Assembly (NCBI GenBank): GCA_001799845.1
Contig: MGUG01000031.1
Location: forward strand, 1 to 64,000
Reading direction: 5' to 3'
Source of the DNA: Elusimicrobia bacterium GWC2_64_44
GTDB taxonomy: Bacteria; Elusimicrobiota; Elusimicrobia; Elusimicrobiales; UBA9959
DNA: 64,000 nucleotides
Both the position numbers and the translations under genes were made by a program. Below the pieces are notes generated by a model, which was given only the letters and a program-made list of their open reading frames with translations, searched no databases and was not told the DNA's origin. Every line of letters starts with the position of its first letter. The stretch's first letter is position 1. Positions 27,801 through 42,800 of the stretch are shown in pieces.

Positions 27801-30800
27801 GGCCTTCCACGCTGAGCGCGGAGACCGGCTGCAGCGCGGTGACAGAAGAGCGCACCAGACCGCTGAAGTCGGCCACGCTGGAGGCATCCACCCGGTAGCC
27901 GGCGCATTGATTCGGGCCCAGCGCGCTCCAGGAGACGGTCACGCTGGTCGGGAACACCGCGGGCACCGACAGGCCGGAGGCCTGGCTGGTCAGCGTGGCG
28001 GTGGAGCCGAACGGCAGCCAGTCGTAGTCGCTGGCCGCGATATTATTGAAGGCGATAGCGCGGGCGAAGTACGTGGTGTTGGGGGCGAGCCCGACGAAAG
28101 GCTGGAACAGGGCGCTGGTAGTCACCGCGCTGACGCCGCCGAGGAAATTCTCGTCGGCGGAAACCTGCATGAGGTAGGCCGCGCCGGCCCCGTTGAAGCC
28201 GTACTGCGCCGTGCCGGATGACCAGTTGACCGTCAGCGCGGACGAAGCGATGTCCTCGAACTTGGGCCGGCCGTCCTGCGGCAGCGAGACCGCGGCCAGC
28301 GTGAAGGTGGACACCTGCGGCGATTCCGCGGACTCGACGCCGTACTGGTTGCGGGCTTTGGCCTTGAAGAGGTACTCGGTGTTAGGCGCGAGCCCTGAAT
28401 AGAAAGCGTTAGGCGACACCGCCCAGGCGCCGTAGCTGCCGCCCAGCGAGATGGCGACGCCGGAACCGGGCTTGTCGAGGTTGGTGAAGCTGCCGGCGAC
28501 ATAGGCCTGCGCGTCGATGGCTTTGCTCGACACCGTCGGGAAGATAAAGCCGGTGGGCGCCTCTATGGCCGTCACAGTGGCGCCGATGACGTAGTAGTCT
28601 GTATAGATGCCGCTGTAGCTGATGGCGGCTACCCTTGCGTGATAGGTAGTGTTGGCCAGCAGGCCCGAGAAAGAGATGGGCGAAGAGTAGACGGGCGCAT
28701 AGGCGCGGTCTATAGTGGAGAAATCATCGTTTACCGACAGCTGGATGCCGTAGGCCGTGCCGGGAGAATTGCCGTTAAACGACCAGGCCGCGTTCAGCGT
28801 GCCGCCGGGGCCGATGGAGGTGAAGGGCTCGGCCACGCCGGCCGGGACTATGGCGAGCGTCACGGTGGAGCCCAGCTGCAGCCACGACCCGTCGGTCATG
28901 TTCCCTGCGTTATAGGCCTGCGCGCGGAAATAGTAGGTGGCGTTGCTGCCCAGGAGTTCCAGCGTGTGCGAGCTGCCGGTAACGCCGTCCGCGGAGACCA
29001 CCCCGGCGGTGAAACCGATGGTCGTGGAGGCCTGCACCCTGAACCAGGCGCCGGGCCCGTTGAAGCCGCCGAGCGCGCTGCCGGAGGACCAGGCCACGGT
29101 AGCGCTGGTCTGGAACACCCCGGGGAAGACGTTGCCGTCCTGCGCCGGGGTCAGGGCCGCCAGCGTGTAGGTGGATACCTCGGGGCTTTCCGCCGTCTGC
29201 ACGGCGTTGCCGTTGCGCGCGCGGGCCTTGAAAGTGTACTGGTAGTTCGGCGCCAGCGCGGTGAAGGCGGCCGAGGAATACTGCACCCAGCCGGCGTAGA
29301 CGCCGCCGCTGGCTATGTCCACGCCGGAGAAACCCTCGTCCAGGCGGCTGAACCCGCCGGGCGTGAAGGCGGTAGCCCGGAGCGAGAAGGTTGTGACCTC
29401 GTCCACATAGACGTCCGCAGGGGTCTCTATGCGGGTGCGCAGGTAACCGTTGTCCAGGTACGCCGTGCGCCTTGCGGCCCCGTTCACTGCGGAGACGCGC
29501 ATATAGTAAGTGGTATTGGCCAGCACGCCGGAGACCACGGCCTGCGTGTCGAAAGTGACCGAAGAGGCGTCCACGGTCGTAAAGCCGGAGTCCAGCGAAA
29601 CCTCGGCGTAATAGGTAGTGCCGGGCGGGTTGCCGTTCGCGGCCCAGTCCACGCCGAAAGAGCCGGCGCCCTCGCCGAAAACAGCAGGGTCCGAAATGGC
29701 CGGGACCATGGCCAGCGTGTAGGTGGAGCGCGAGATCTCCGGGGTCATGCGGCCTTCCAGGTTGCGCGCCCTGGCCGCAAACAGGTACGCCGTATTAGGG
29801 CTCAGCCCGCTGAAGGCAGCGTCGGTGGTATTAGTCCACGCCCTGGGGACGCCATTGACGGTCTGCTGCAGGCCCGAGTCGCCGATTGCCAGCCGCGAGA
29901 AACCTCCCGCGACCGTAGCCAGCGTGTCCACGCTGTCGGGCGTCACGGCGGTGAACTGTATATCTTCAGGCGTCTGTATTTCGGTGGCCGTGGAGCCCAG
30001 CACCAGCCACTCGCCGGGCAGGTTGGCCGAGTTGTAAGGCAGGACGCGGAAGTAATACGAAGTATTGACCGCCAGGTCCATCCCGGCGCCGAGATTATAG
30101 GTAACGGAAGCCGTATAGGACGAGAAGTTCTCCAGCTCCGAAGCTTCCGCCAGGAAGTAAGCGCCCGGGCCGTTATAGCCCCAAGCCACGGTGCCAGAGG
30201 ACCAGGCCAGCGTAACGCTGGAGAGATACGCGGCGGGGATGGAGTCGCCGTCCTGGCTGAGCGCCACGGCCGCCAGAGTGAAGGTGGAGAACTCCGTAGT
30301 CTCGGCTGTCTCCACGCCCAACCGGTTGCGGGCCTTGGCCTTGAACGGGTAAGAGGAGTTGGGCCGCAGCCCGGTGTAGGCGACGGAATCCAGCTGGGTC
30401 CAGGCCCCGTAGAAGCCTGCCGAAGCGATGTTGACCGCGGATAGTTCCTGGTCGAGGTCGCTGAACCCGCCGTCGACCTGCGCCTGCGCCGTTATGGCTT
30501 GGGTGGAAACAAAGGTAAAGCCCATGCCTGTCGGCGCCTGTATGGCGGTGACCGTGGAGGGCAGCGTCACCCAGGCGGTGGGCGAGCCGGCGCGGTTTAT
30601 GGCGTTGACGCGCAGGAAGTAATAAGTGTTCGCCAGCGGCAGGCTGCCCAGCACGGCGCTGGTATTCCGGGTAAGGCTGGAGGCGATCACCGGCTCGAAC
30701 CCGGAGACCAGCGAGACCTGCGCGGCATACCAGGTTTCCGGGTTGTTGCCGTTGGCGTCCCAAGCGGCGGTTATGGAATAAGTCGTGATAGCCAGGGCGT

Positions 30801-33800
30801 CGGCCGGCAGCGGCGGGTTCACCAGCGTCACCGTGGAACCGAGCTCCAGCCAGGCGTTATCCGTCATGCCGCCGCTATTATAAGGCAGGATGCGGAAATA
30901 ATAACTGGTGTTCGCGGCCAGCGTCAGCGTGGCCGCGCCGATGGCGTAAGTGACCGACGAGACCGGCGTGCCGAGGAAGTCCGCCGAAGTCGCGGCCTGC
31001 ACCTCGTAATGCGCGCCCGGGCCGTTGTAGCCCCACAGCGCCGTGCCGGACGACCACTGTACCGCGGCGCTGGTGGCATACACGCCGGTAAAGACCTCGC
31101 CGGCCGGCAGCGCGGCGGCGGCCAGGGTATAGGTAGAGAACGACAGAGTTTCGGCCGTGACGGCGCCCTCGAGGTTGCGGGCACGGGCCTTCAGGCCGTA
31201 CTGGGTATTGGGCTTCAGGCCGCTGATAGTGCGGGAGGCCACATGCAGGAAGCCCATGTAGAGCCCGTCCTTGGCCATATCCACGCCAGCCCCGGTCTTC
31301 TCGAGCCCGCTGAAGCCGCCCGGCGCGGCGGCCTGGGCGCGCAGCGAGAGGGTGCTCACTTCGTCCACATAGACGGTCTCCGGGGCCTGGATAAGGGTCA
31401 CGGCGTAGTCATCCCCGGAAATGCCGCCGGTGTTGCCGCTGTCGTCGGTGGTCCACAGCCGCGCGTAATAAGTAGTGTTGGCCGCCAGGTTCTCCAGGAA
31501 GTAGCGCTGCGGTGAGCCGGCGTCCACGCCGCCGGTGGAGATCTCCACCTGGGCGTCGCCGATCTGCCAGACCACCTCGGTGAAGGTAGAGAACTGCACG
31601 GTAAAGGTGGAGTTGTCCAGGCGGCCGCCATCCCCGTCGTTGCCCGGCGCGGTCCAGAGCAATTCCACAGACCCGGTAGAGACCGTGGCGGCCGCCAGGT
31701 CACCGACGGAGAAGGGCGGCACCACGTCGACATAGCCGGGGCCCAGCACCACGGCCGCGTTATGGACATAGCGCAGATGATAATTAGGCCCGTAGGAGGC
31801 GGACCACGCGGCGCCCAGGCCGCCGCCGTTATTGCGCCAGCCGGCCCAGCGCGCGAGGGCGTAGGACTGGTCGTAGGTGCCCGTGGTCAGGTTCACCCAC
31901 GGGCTCCAGGAGCCGGCGGCGTATTTGCTGTGCTTCACGTTCAGGACCGGGCTGAGCGTGTCGGAGCCGGTCCAGACCGCGTGCAGGTCGTCGGCGGCGT
32001 CGACCGTGATGGAGGGAACGCCCTGCGGGGCCGACGGGATAGCGGCTATATTCGTCCAGCCGGACCAGGAAGCGGCTCCGGCGGCCATATAGGCGTACTT
32101 GACCTGGGAGTTCGCCTGGTAAGTGTCGTCAGTGCCGGACCAGACGGCGTGCAGGTTATTGCCGGGGTCGGCCGCCAGCGAAGGCGCCTGCTGTCCCCTG
32201 CCGTCGCTGCCGTAGAGGCCGCTGGGCGCGCTCCAGACGCCCCCGTAAACAGACTTGGACGAGTAGTACACACCGTAAGGCGGGCAAGGGGAGGAGCCGC
32301 AGCGCAGCGAGACCACATGCAGCACGTTGCGCCCGTCGATGGCCAGGGCCGGGGAGGCCATGCCGGTGTCCGCGTCGCCTAAAGCGTCCGGCACCACCGA
32401 GTAAGCGCTCCAGGCCGCTCCGGCGGCGCCGCGCGAGGAATACTTGACCACCCAGCCGTAGCCGCCGACCCCCGAGAAATCCTGGTCGGCCCACACCAGG
32501 TGGACGCTGTCGTCGCGCGCCACGGCCAGCTGGCCGGGGCCCTGGTAGCCGTTATAGGGGTAGGCGCCGGGCACGCCGAGCCAGGGCGACCAGGCCGCAC
32601 CCGGGGCAGCGGCGGAAGAAACGCCCATGCGTCCCACCGAGCAGAGCGGCGACAGGGGGCTTTTATAGGACAGGTGCAGGCCGTCTTTCGAGTCTACGGC
32701 CAGGGCCGGGTAGCCGAGGTCGTTGACGCAGCCGGTGTTGTCTACGGGGGCGGCGGTGGTGTCGGCCCAGGTCGCGCCCTCGTCCTGCGAGCGCGCCACG
32801 AAGAGCCGCAGGTTGCCGTCATAAGTCTTCAGGTAGGCGAGGTACAGGTCCCCGGCGGCGGTGCGCGCAAGGGCACGGCGGGCGTCGAGCCCCATGTACT
32901 GGTAGACGTAGGTGGACACAGCCACGCCCCCGGGCGGCTCGGCCCATTCCACCGCCCAGGCGGGGTCGTTGTCGTAGGCCGGGCCGGCCTTGGCGCCGGA
33001 GTAGCCGCGCAGGGTCAGCAGCGACGGCAGGTCCAGCAGCGCGGTGTCCGCGTTATAGAGCAGGTTCGGGCTGTTGAAAGCCACGCCGGTGAAGGTGGAT
33101 GATAACTTGCCGCCCTGGAAATACAAGCCGACGCCGTTGTAGGCCACAGAGCTGATAGTCATGCTGTCTACGGATATCTCCGCGGCCCCCTGCCCGGTTA
33201 TGTGCAGGCCGTGCAGGCCGCCGGCTATGGTCAGGGAGGAGATAGCGAGCAGGCCGTGATTGCCGGGCGCCAGGTACAGCGCGGCGCCCAGGGGACCGCC
33301 GGTCAGCGTGGTGCTCGCCAACGCCAGGCCCTGGCTGGCGTTGACCGCCAGGGCGTTGCCGCTGACCTGCGTGCTGACCAGCACGCTGCCGCCGAAGGCG
33401 GCGCCGGTAGAGACCGTGATATAGGCCGCGGTGGAACCCTGCACGTAGGAGTCCATCACCGAGTTGGAGGAGACGCCGGTCATGTACACGCCGTAGTAGC
33501 CGACGGCGCCGCTGGTCACCGTGCTGCGTATTATCGTGTTGCCCACGGCATTATTGGTGAAAGAGACCGCGGAGCCGGTCAGGTTGGAGATAAAACTTTC
33601 GGCCACGGTGCTGGAGGATGCGTCCATCAGCTTCAGCGCCAGGTAACCGGCGTTATTGTTAACCAGCGTGCTGCGCCGTATCGTGTTGCCTATGGAGCCC
33701 GTCTGGAATTGCGCGGCTACGCCGGCGGGGCTTGAGAGCAGCGAGCCGGAAACGGTATTAGAGACGGCGCTCGCAAAATAGGCGGCGATGCCGCCCGCTG

Positions 33801-36800
33801 AACTGGCGGCGATGGTGCTGCCGCTGATCTCGTTGCCCCAGGCGCCGCCGACGAACTGGGCGACGTAGCCGCCGGAGCTGTAAAGATAGCTGTCTGAAAC
33901 CGTGTTGGAAGAGGCCCCGGAGATCGTGCAGGCCGTCCCCGGCGACGTCACCGTGCTTTGCGCTATGCGATTATAGGCCGCGCCGGACCCGGCATACAGG
34001 GCGGCGCCTACCGTATTCCGGATGTGCGACGAGGTCACGGTGTTGCTGCTGGCCCCGGTGAAAGCCAGGGCGTTCCCGGCCCCGGTGAAACTGGTCACGC
34101 TGGAGAGATGCAGTTTGTTGAACTCCGCGCCCGAGTCGAACTGCACGGAGACTCCGGACGGGTTCAGGAAAACGGAGGAGGTGAAGGTGTTGCTGTCGGA
34201 AAGGACGAGCAGGGCCTGGGACGAAACGCCGCCGACCGCGGTGGAGAAGGATACGCCGTTAGAATCCGCACCGGCCGTAAGATAAACGGCGCGGCCGGCC
34301 GGGTTCGCTATGTACGAGGCGGTTACGGTGTTGGAGTCGGCTGAGATCAGGAGGGCCTGGTCCGAGGAGCCTCCGGCAGCTATCGTCGAGAACTCAACAA
34401 GGTTGAATTCCGAACCGCTATCCAGCCGCAGGCCGCCCCCGGCAGGGCCGCCGATGTAAGAACCCGTGACGGTATTGGTGCTGGCGTTAGAAAGCTGGAG
34501 GCCGCTGTAGCCGGACCCGCCGCCGGTGGTTACGGTCGAGTTCTCCAGGCGGTTGCCGGCCGCGCCGGAATCGAACCGCCCGCCGTGCGCGGCGTAGCTG
34601 TGGAACCAGGACCGTCTCACGGTCGTGCTGTCTGCGCCCTGCAGATACAGAGCGTAGCTGGAGAGCCCCGCGGCCGTGACGGAGCTGAAGTCTACCGAGG
34701 CGCCGGTCCCGGTGAGCAGCAGGCCGTAGGCCGCCCCGGCGGACACCGTGGAATAAGCCACGGCGCCGTAGCTGGAGATCTTTACCGCGGCGAAATTTAT
34801 AAACCCGGCCCCGGTCACGCCTACGCTGGATAGGACCGCGTGAGCCGAGGAGGCCAGCACGCCGTAGGGCAGCGTGGAATCGGGGCGGATGGTCAGGCCC
34901 TGCACGGTCACGCTGTCGCTGAGGATGTGGAACGCGGCGGTGGAGAAAGCCGGCGGCGCCAGCGCGGGGGCGGAACTTACGAAAGTCGGGTCGCCCATGA
35001 TGAACAGCCGGTAGCCGTTCGTGTTGAGGTTCCTGACGATTATCTCCTCGTGATAGGTCTGCGTGTCGCGCACCACTACGCAGGTGGTGGTGCTGAGGTT
35101 CAAGCCCACGCCGTCCACCGCCGCCTGTATGGAAGTGTGCGTTTCGCTGCCGTCCTGCGCCACGTTGGCGCCGGAGTAACAGCCGGCCGGCAGCGGGTCC
35201 CAGCCCACGTGCGTGTCGCCGGGGTCGTTCTCGTAGGCGGCCCCCGCGCGCGGGCCGGAAGCCCGGCGCATGACCAGAGTACCGGTATAGGCCGAGGCGT
35301 CCACGTTCACGTCTATGTCTTCGTCGCCGAAGTAGGCGTCGTAGACCGTGCCGTTCCACCCGTTCTGCAGCTTGATGGCGGTGGCGCCGGGCGACAGGTC
35401 CTGGAAAGTTACGCTGTCGAAATAAACCGAGAAGAAATTGTCCGAGAAGAAGACGCCGTGCCCGCCGCCGGCCACCGTTACGGAGGTTACCGACAGGACG
35501 GTGGAGCCCAGGGCCGGTGAGAAGTTAAGGGCTATGCCGGAAGGGCCGCCGCTCAGGGTAGTCCCGGCCAGAGACAGGTTGCTCACCCAAGAGCCCGCGG
35601 CCAGCCCGGACCCGGAGGCGGCCACGCCGGCCACCGTGCTGGTGCCGATATAGACGGTGTTGCCGCCGCTGACGTAGGCGCCCGTAGACCCCTGCACGTA
35701 GGAGCCATAGACGTTCAACGGGCCGTAGATCTGCAGGCCGAAGGAGCCGGAGCCGGTGACGGTGCTGGCGCGCACATAGTTTCCTGCGCCGTTATAGAAA
35801 TAAGCGGCGCCGCCGGCGATGTTGGATAGGACGCTGTCTTCGACCCCGCTGAACTGGGCGCCGTCCGAATACAGCGCTTGAGCCGCGAGCTTCTCGGCGG
35901 CCACGGTACTGCGCAGAACCCGGCCATAGCTGCTGGCGCTTCCGAAGATAACCGCGGTGCCGGCGCTATTGGTTACGTAGCAATCCTCTACGGTATTGTT
36001 GGCGTTCTTGAAGTAGACGGCGTACTCGGCTGAGGCGGCGGCGGTGACGGTGCTGCGCCGCACCAGGCCGTTATTGGCCAACAGCACCGCGGTGCCGGCG
36101 GGGCTGTGTATATAACTATCCTCCACCCTGTTCAGGGTGCCGGACTCGTCGTCGTAAGCGACCAGCGCGGAGAGGCCGGTGCCGCCGCCGGTGATAGTAC
36201 TGAAGCTCACGGCGTTATTGCCGCCGCCCTTGAAATGAGCGCCGTAGGCGGCCGGGTTAAGAATGGCCGCCCGCGTAACCGTGTTGCTGGAGGCGTACTC
36301 GAAGTAGAGCGCCGACTTGCCGGTCCCGTTCGCCCGCAGCGTGACGGAGCTGATATGGTTCCAGTTGGAGGCGGCGAGCAGGACGGCGGCGTCGCCGGCG
36401 GCGTTATCGATATACAGTTCCGAAACCGTATTGCTGGACGCGGAGGCGAAATACAGGCCGGAGTTGCCGGCCGAGTTCAGCGTGACCGTGCTGCGCAGGA
36501 TGACATTGAGGTCGCCCTGCAGCCGGTAGCCGTCGGCCCCGCCAAGGTTATTGACGTCGACGCCCTCTATCGTCACGCTGTCGTTGAGGATGGAGAAGGC
36601 AAAGGCGCTGCCGCTGACGCCCGGCGGGGAGGCAAGGGCCGGGTCCGCCACTATCTTCAGGCGGTAGCCGTTGGTGTCGAAGCCCGTGACCTGGACGTCC
36701 TCGGCATAAACGGCGGAGTCGCGGATCACCACGCAGGTATCGGTGCTGAGAGTGACGGGCAGGGCGTCCAGCGCGGAGCCGATGCCGGCGAAGTTGCCGC

Positions 36801-39800
36801 TGCCGTCCTGCGCCACGCTGAGCCCGGCCCGGCAGCCGGGCGGCAGGTCCCAGTCCACGCGGCCGGCCGGGTCGACCTCGAAGAACGTGCCGGACTTCAG
36901 GCCGGCGGCCCGCAGCATAGTAACGCGCGAGCCGCCCAGGAGCGCGGTACCGTCGACGTTAGTGAATATGTTCGGGCTTACGAAGGACGCCGCGGCGACG
37001 GTGGAGACGAACTGCCCCCCCAGGAAGGCTATGGCCGTGGCACCCGGAGCCAATGCCGAGAAGGTTATGCTGGAGATCTCCAGCGACGCGCCGCCCGCCT
37101 GCGCGCTTATGCTGAAACCGAAGGCGCCGCCGGTGACTGTATTTGAGGAGAACTCGAGCCGGCCGGTATTGTTGGCGTCCAGGACTACCGCGGAACCGAG
37201 CGCGCCGCCAGCCAGGGTGCTGGTGGCCAGGGTAAGGTTCACACTGGCCCCGCCCAGCCTGAGGCCGGCGCCGGTGGAGACCGGCGTGCCCAATACGCTG
37301 CCGCCTATCACGATGCCCGCGGAAGCGTCTATGTACACGCCCGTGCCGCCGCGGGCGTAAGTGTCCAGGATGGTGTTGGACGAGGCCGCGCTTATATAGA
37401 AAGCCGATTTACCGGAGGCCGTGGTGGTCACCGTGCTCTGCATGACCGTGTTGAACTTGGCTCCGGCGAAAACCAGGGCGTCGCCGGGCGGGTTACTTAT
37501 ATAGCTCCCTGTCACGGTATTGGAGGAGCCGTTCGTGAACTTGAGGGCGTAGCCGCTGGCCGAGCTGGCCGTTATCCTGGTCCTGATGATCTGGTTAAAG
37601 CTGGCCCCCGACTCGGCGTGAAAACCGATCCCCGAAGCGTTGGTGATAACGCTGGCGCTCACCGTGTTGGTGCTGGAATCCCAGAAATCGAAAGCCGGGA
37701 ACGAGCCGGTGTTGTTGGTTATGGTGCTGCGCTCCACAGTATTATAGGCGCCGCCGGCCACCATCATACCCACGCTGGTAGGAGCAGAGACCCTGGTGTC
37801 CAGCACCCGGTTCCACCAGGCGTTATCCATCTCGATGCCGCGATGGGCGCCGCCGCCGGAGGTAAGCGTGCTGCGGCTGATCTCGTTGAACGCCGAGCCC
37901 GACCGCAGCGACAGCGCGGTGCCCGCGGTATTGACGATATCGCTGCCGGTCAGCGTCTTTGAAGAGGCCGCGTCGCCGTAAACGGCGTATTTGGCGCTGG
38001 CGACGTTGGCTGCATACACGTTCGCCGCGCCGCCGTAATCACCCTGCAGCCAGAGGCCGTGGGCGTCCTGCACGCTGATGGTGGAATACTCCACCGCGCC
38101 GTGGCTGGAGATCCGCACGCCGGCGTCGGTGATGAACCCGTTGGATTGGACGCTGACGCTGGAGATCCTGACGGCTGCCGAGGAAGCCAGGATACCATAT
38201 GCCAGCGACTGCGCGGGGCTGACGTTTATCCCCTCTATGGACACGCTGTCGCTAAGTACGAGGAAAGCGGCCGTGGCGCCGGGCAGCGGGCTGACCGAAG
38301 GCACGGCGGGCAGCAGCGCAGGATCGGCCAGCAGGCGCAGGCGGTAGCCGTTGGTCTCGAAATTCCTCAGTTCCACCTGCTCGGCGTAGGTCCCGGCGTC
38401 GCGTATCAGCACGCAGGCGTTGCCGGTCAGGCTGCGGTCCAGCGAGTCCACGGCGTCCTGGATAGTATCGTAATAGCCGGTGCCGTCCTTGCGCACGGTG
38501 ACCCCGGTGGCGCAGCCCGCCGTAGGCGGGAAATCGTCGGACCAGACCACCACGGAGTCAATGTCGTGTTCGAAACCGCTTCCCCAAAGGGATCCGAGTG
38601 ACTGCCGGGCCTTGCGCATGACCAGGTTCAGGCCGACCGCGGGCTCCACCACCCAGATATTATACGGGGAATAGACGCCGGCCGGGCGGGACATCCCGAA
38701 CTCTACATTGTGGAAAACCAGGTCTCCAGTCAGGTCCTTAATGGTCAGGTAGGAGTTGGATCCCGAAGAGAAGCCGAGATAGTCGAAGGTGACGGTGGAC
38801 AGCGCCACGAGCGCGCCGCCGCTGAGCCGCAGGCCGTCCTGGTCCAGGTTGGTGAACGAGGAATGGCCAGCGGAGAAAGACCCTGAGGAGACGAGGCTGT
38901 AATAGGTGGCCGAGGCGTTCAGCCAGTCCACCATGGTATAGGCCGTGCCGTCGTTCTTGCCGCGCAGCACCAGCCCGCCGTCGGGCGCGATCTCCAGCTT
39001 GGAGCGGCCGTGGTTGAAAGCGGCGGCCGACGGGCCGAACAGAAGTTTCTTTTGCGTGTTGGCGTCGCCGGAAGCCGCCAGCGTGACCAGGTCCAGGCGG
39101 TCGCCGACGGCCGGGGCCGGGCCCGCCGTCAGGCCGAAGGTCACCTTGTCGTGCGAGAAACCGACGGTGGTGTTGGCGGAGCAGGAGAAGGAGGCGTCCA
39201 GCACGCCGGAGCTGGACCCTTCTATGCGCCACTGGGAACCGCCCTGGTAGATCACCGTTATAAGTTCGTTGAGGGTATAGGCGTCGTTGGTAGTAGTGAC
39301 GCCTATCTTATGGCCTGCGCCCCGCAGCAGGTGCGGCGCGGTCGCGGTAGAGGTGTAAACCTGCTGGGCGTAATCCAGTACTATGCTGTGGCCGGCCGCG
39401 CGATAGTTGCCCCACAGCCGCACGGTACCGGTGTCATAGTCCTGGTTGAAAGAAGACAGGTAGGCGCCGGACAGGTCCATACCGGCGACGTCCACGCCGT
39501 TGGCGGGGTTCACCCTGGCGCCCTTCAGTTCCAGCGTCTCGGCGGCGCCGCCGGGGGCATAGAAAACCTCGGCAGCGCTGTTGGGCAAGTTCGCGCCGTT
39601 GCGGGCATAGCCCAGAGCGCCGCCCGTGAAGTTGTTGCCAGTGGCCCCTTGGGCGAAATAGCCGTAGGAGTTCGAGTAGACGTAATTGTCCAGCAGTATA
39701 TTATTCGATACCGCGCCCAGGTCAAGGCCGTAGCCGGCGCTGTAGATATCGTTGCCGGCCACGAAGTTGCCGGCGGCGGTGCCGATCAGGGCTATGCCGT

Positions 39801-42800
39801 TGGCCCCGCTGGCGTAAGTGAAGTTGCCCGCCAGGGTATTATCGGAGCCGTTCTCTACGCCGAGGCCGCCGCCGGTGTTGGCGTAGAAGCGGTTGCTCCT
39901 GACAATATTGCTGGAGGAGTTTTCCAGGCGGGCGCCCTGGGCGCCGTTGGAGAAAGCGTGGTTGCCGCGCAGGTCGTTGCCGGCGGCGAAGACCAGTTTG
40001 AGGCCGTGCGCGGCGCCGCCGAAGACGGCGTTGCCGGCCACGTCGCTGTCTAGCGCCAGGTTGAGGTAGATACCGGTATCCGCGCCGTAACAGACGCTGT
40101 TGCCGGCTATACCGATGCCGGAGGAATTATCCAGCAAAATACCGCGATAGCCATTGCGCACGGTGGAACTGGAGACCGCGCCCTTGGCAAAAGCGCCGTC
40201 GAACGTGATGCCGTACTTCCCGGCTCCGGAGTTGGCGCCGATGTAGGCGAACTCTCCGTATTCCAGCAGGAAACTGGTGGCGTTGCGGGCGAGGCTGCGG
40301 ATATACGCCGTGTCGGCGGCCGTGTCGGTGCCGGAGGAGCGCACCAACACATTGCGCGTCAGGTTGGATACCAGGATGGGCGTTTCAGCCGTAAGCGTCC
40401 TGGCGGTTTCCAACGGTTCCGTGGCCGACCAGCTGATCACATAGGGAGCGCCGCCAATGATGCCGGTAACTGTACGGGTGGAAACTGAAGCGGGGCCGGT
40501 GCCCCCAGTGGGCCCGATAGCTATAACGTCGCCGGGCTGCCAGCCCGCCACCGAGGTGGAGCCGTGGACGGCAAGGGAGGTGTCCAGCGCCGCTATGCTG
40601 GCGCTGGCGTAGGAGTAAGGCGTCTTGGTGGAGCCGCGCACCGTGAAGTCGCCGCCGTCGTTAACTATAAGGCCGTGCTGGCCGGCGTAGTCGCCGCGGG
40701 CCAGCACCAGTTCGGCCGTAACGGCCGTGGGAATAGTGTAGGCCGGGCTGCCGTAATCCAGCCAGCCGCCGGGCATCACTTCCACGTTGCCGCCCATCAG
40801 CGTCCACTTAGAGCTGAAGTCGCGGCTCGCCCGCAGCGTGCCGAAGATAGTCGCCGTAGAGGAGACCGCGCCGGAGAAGTCTATGAGGACCGTATGCCCG
40901 GCAGCGATGCTGATCTCGTTGCAGGCCGACGGCAGATGCTCGCCGTCCCAGGTCAGCGAGCTGGACCAGCCGCCGGACTGCGCGCTGGTAAGCAGCCCGC
41001 AGCTGACCCAGCCCACTTTGCTGTTGAGGTCGCGGTCGTAGGCCTCGCCCCAGAGCGAGCCGGTGGAACTGGTGAAGGTCCAATTCAGGCCGGCGTCGGG
41101 GCTCTCCACCCATACGTTATAGGCCGGCCCGTAGATGCCGGCCGGGCGGGACAGGTCGAAGCGCACATTGTCGAGCGTGGCCGCGGAGGCCAGGTCCCGG
41201 GCGGTGATGAAAGCGCTGGTGCCGGCGGCGAAGCCCAGGTAGTCGAACGTCGAGGAAGAGATAGAGACGCCCGCCGCGCCGGACAGCTGTATGCCGGCCT
41301 GGTCCATATTGGTGAACGAGGAGAACTGCGCCGTGAAGGCGCCAGAAGAGACCAGCGTGTAATAAGTGGCCGCGGGGCTCAGCCAGTTCACCAGAGTATT
41401 GGCGGTCCCGTCGCTCTTGCCGCGCAGGTCCAGCCCGCCGTCCGCCTTTATCTCCAGTTTTGAGCGGCCGCTGTTAAAGGCCGCGTCCGCAGGGCCGAAC
41501 AGCAGCTGCTTCTGCCGGTTGGCGTCGTTCGAGCCGGCTATGGTGGCGAAATCCAGGTAATCCCCCGTGGCCGTGGCGCCGCCTATTTCCAAAGTCAGGT
41601 CCACCCTGGCCGTATCGAAGGCGCAGGGGCCCGCCGGGCAGTTGACCACCCCAAGCACGCCTGAACTGGAGCCGGACAGCGTCCAATTGTCAGCGCCGGA
41701 ATTGGCGAGGGTAATAATTTCCGACAGGGCCCCCGCTTCCGCGAGCAGGCCGGAAACTCCGAAGTTGGCGCCGTGCATTATTTTGGGCGCGGTATGGGTG
41801 GAAGTATAAAGCGGCTCGCCGTAAGCCAGCGTAAGAGTGGAGGCCGACACCCTGTAGTTACCCCACACCTTTACCGTGCCGGTGGCGTAGGCCTGGTTAT
41901 AGGAGATAAGCGAGCCGCCAGGCACGTTCAGGCCGATAGTAGCGATAGCCCCCGCCGGGTTCACCCGCACGCCCTTCAGCGTCAGGGTCTCGGAATCGGC
42001 GCCCAGATCGAAGTTGACCTCGGCGGTGGCGTCTTTGAGGTCCGCTCCGGAGGCGCTATAGCCCAGGCTGCCGTCGGCCAGCAGATTGTCATAGGAGTTC
42101 TGAACGCCGATCCCGTAGGCGTTGGCATAGACGCTGTTGCCGAGGAAGCTGTTGCCGTCCGAGTCCGACTCAAGCGTGATGGCGTAACTGGCATTTGAGC
42201 GGAAGTCGTTGCCGGAGACCAGACTGCGTGACGTGCCATATAAACGCAGGCCCGCACCGGCGTTGGAGTAGGAATTGTTCCCGGAGAGAGTGCTGTCATG
42301 GGCGAACTGCAGGTCGAACCCGCTGGAGCCGTTGGCGTAAGCGCTGTTGCCCCATAGCACGTTAAAAGGGCTCTGCACCGACACCCCGCTGGAGGCGTTG
42401 GAATAGATATTATTGCCGGTCATGATATTGAAGCCGGAGATCCACAGGCCCATGTCGTTAGCGGATATGCAGTTGCCCGTGAAAGTATTACCCGAAGAGA
42501 AATAGGTGCGGACGCCGTTGGCCAGGTTGGCGTAAATGTTATTCCCTGTGAACACGCTGCCTATGGAATTGTTCAGGTAAAGCCCGGAGTAGCCGTTGCG
42601 CACGGTGGAACTTGAAACAAAGCCCCTGACCCCCGGGCCGAAGTTTATGCCGTATTTGACGCCGCCGCTGAAGGCGCCGAGGTAGGCGAACTCGCCGTAA
42701 GTCAGAGAAAAGCTGGTAGTATTCAAGGCCAGATTGCTTATGTAGGCGCTGTTGCCGTTGGCGGCGGTTACCACCGTGCCCGAAGAGCGCACCAGCACAT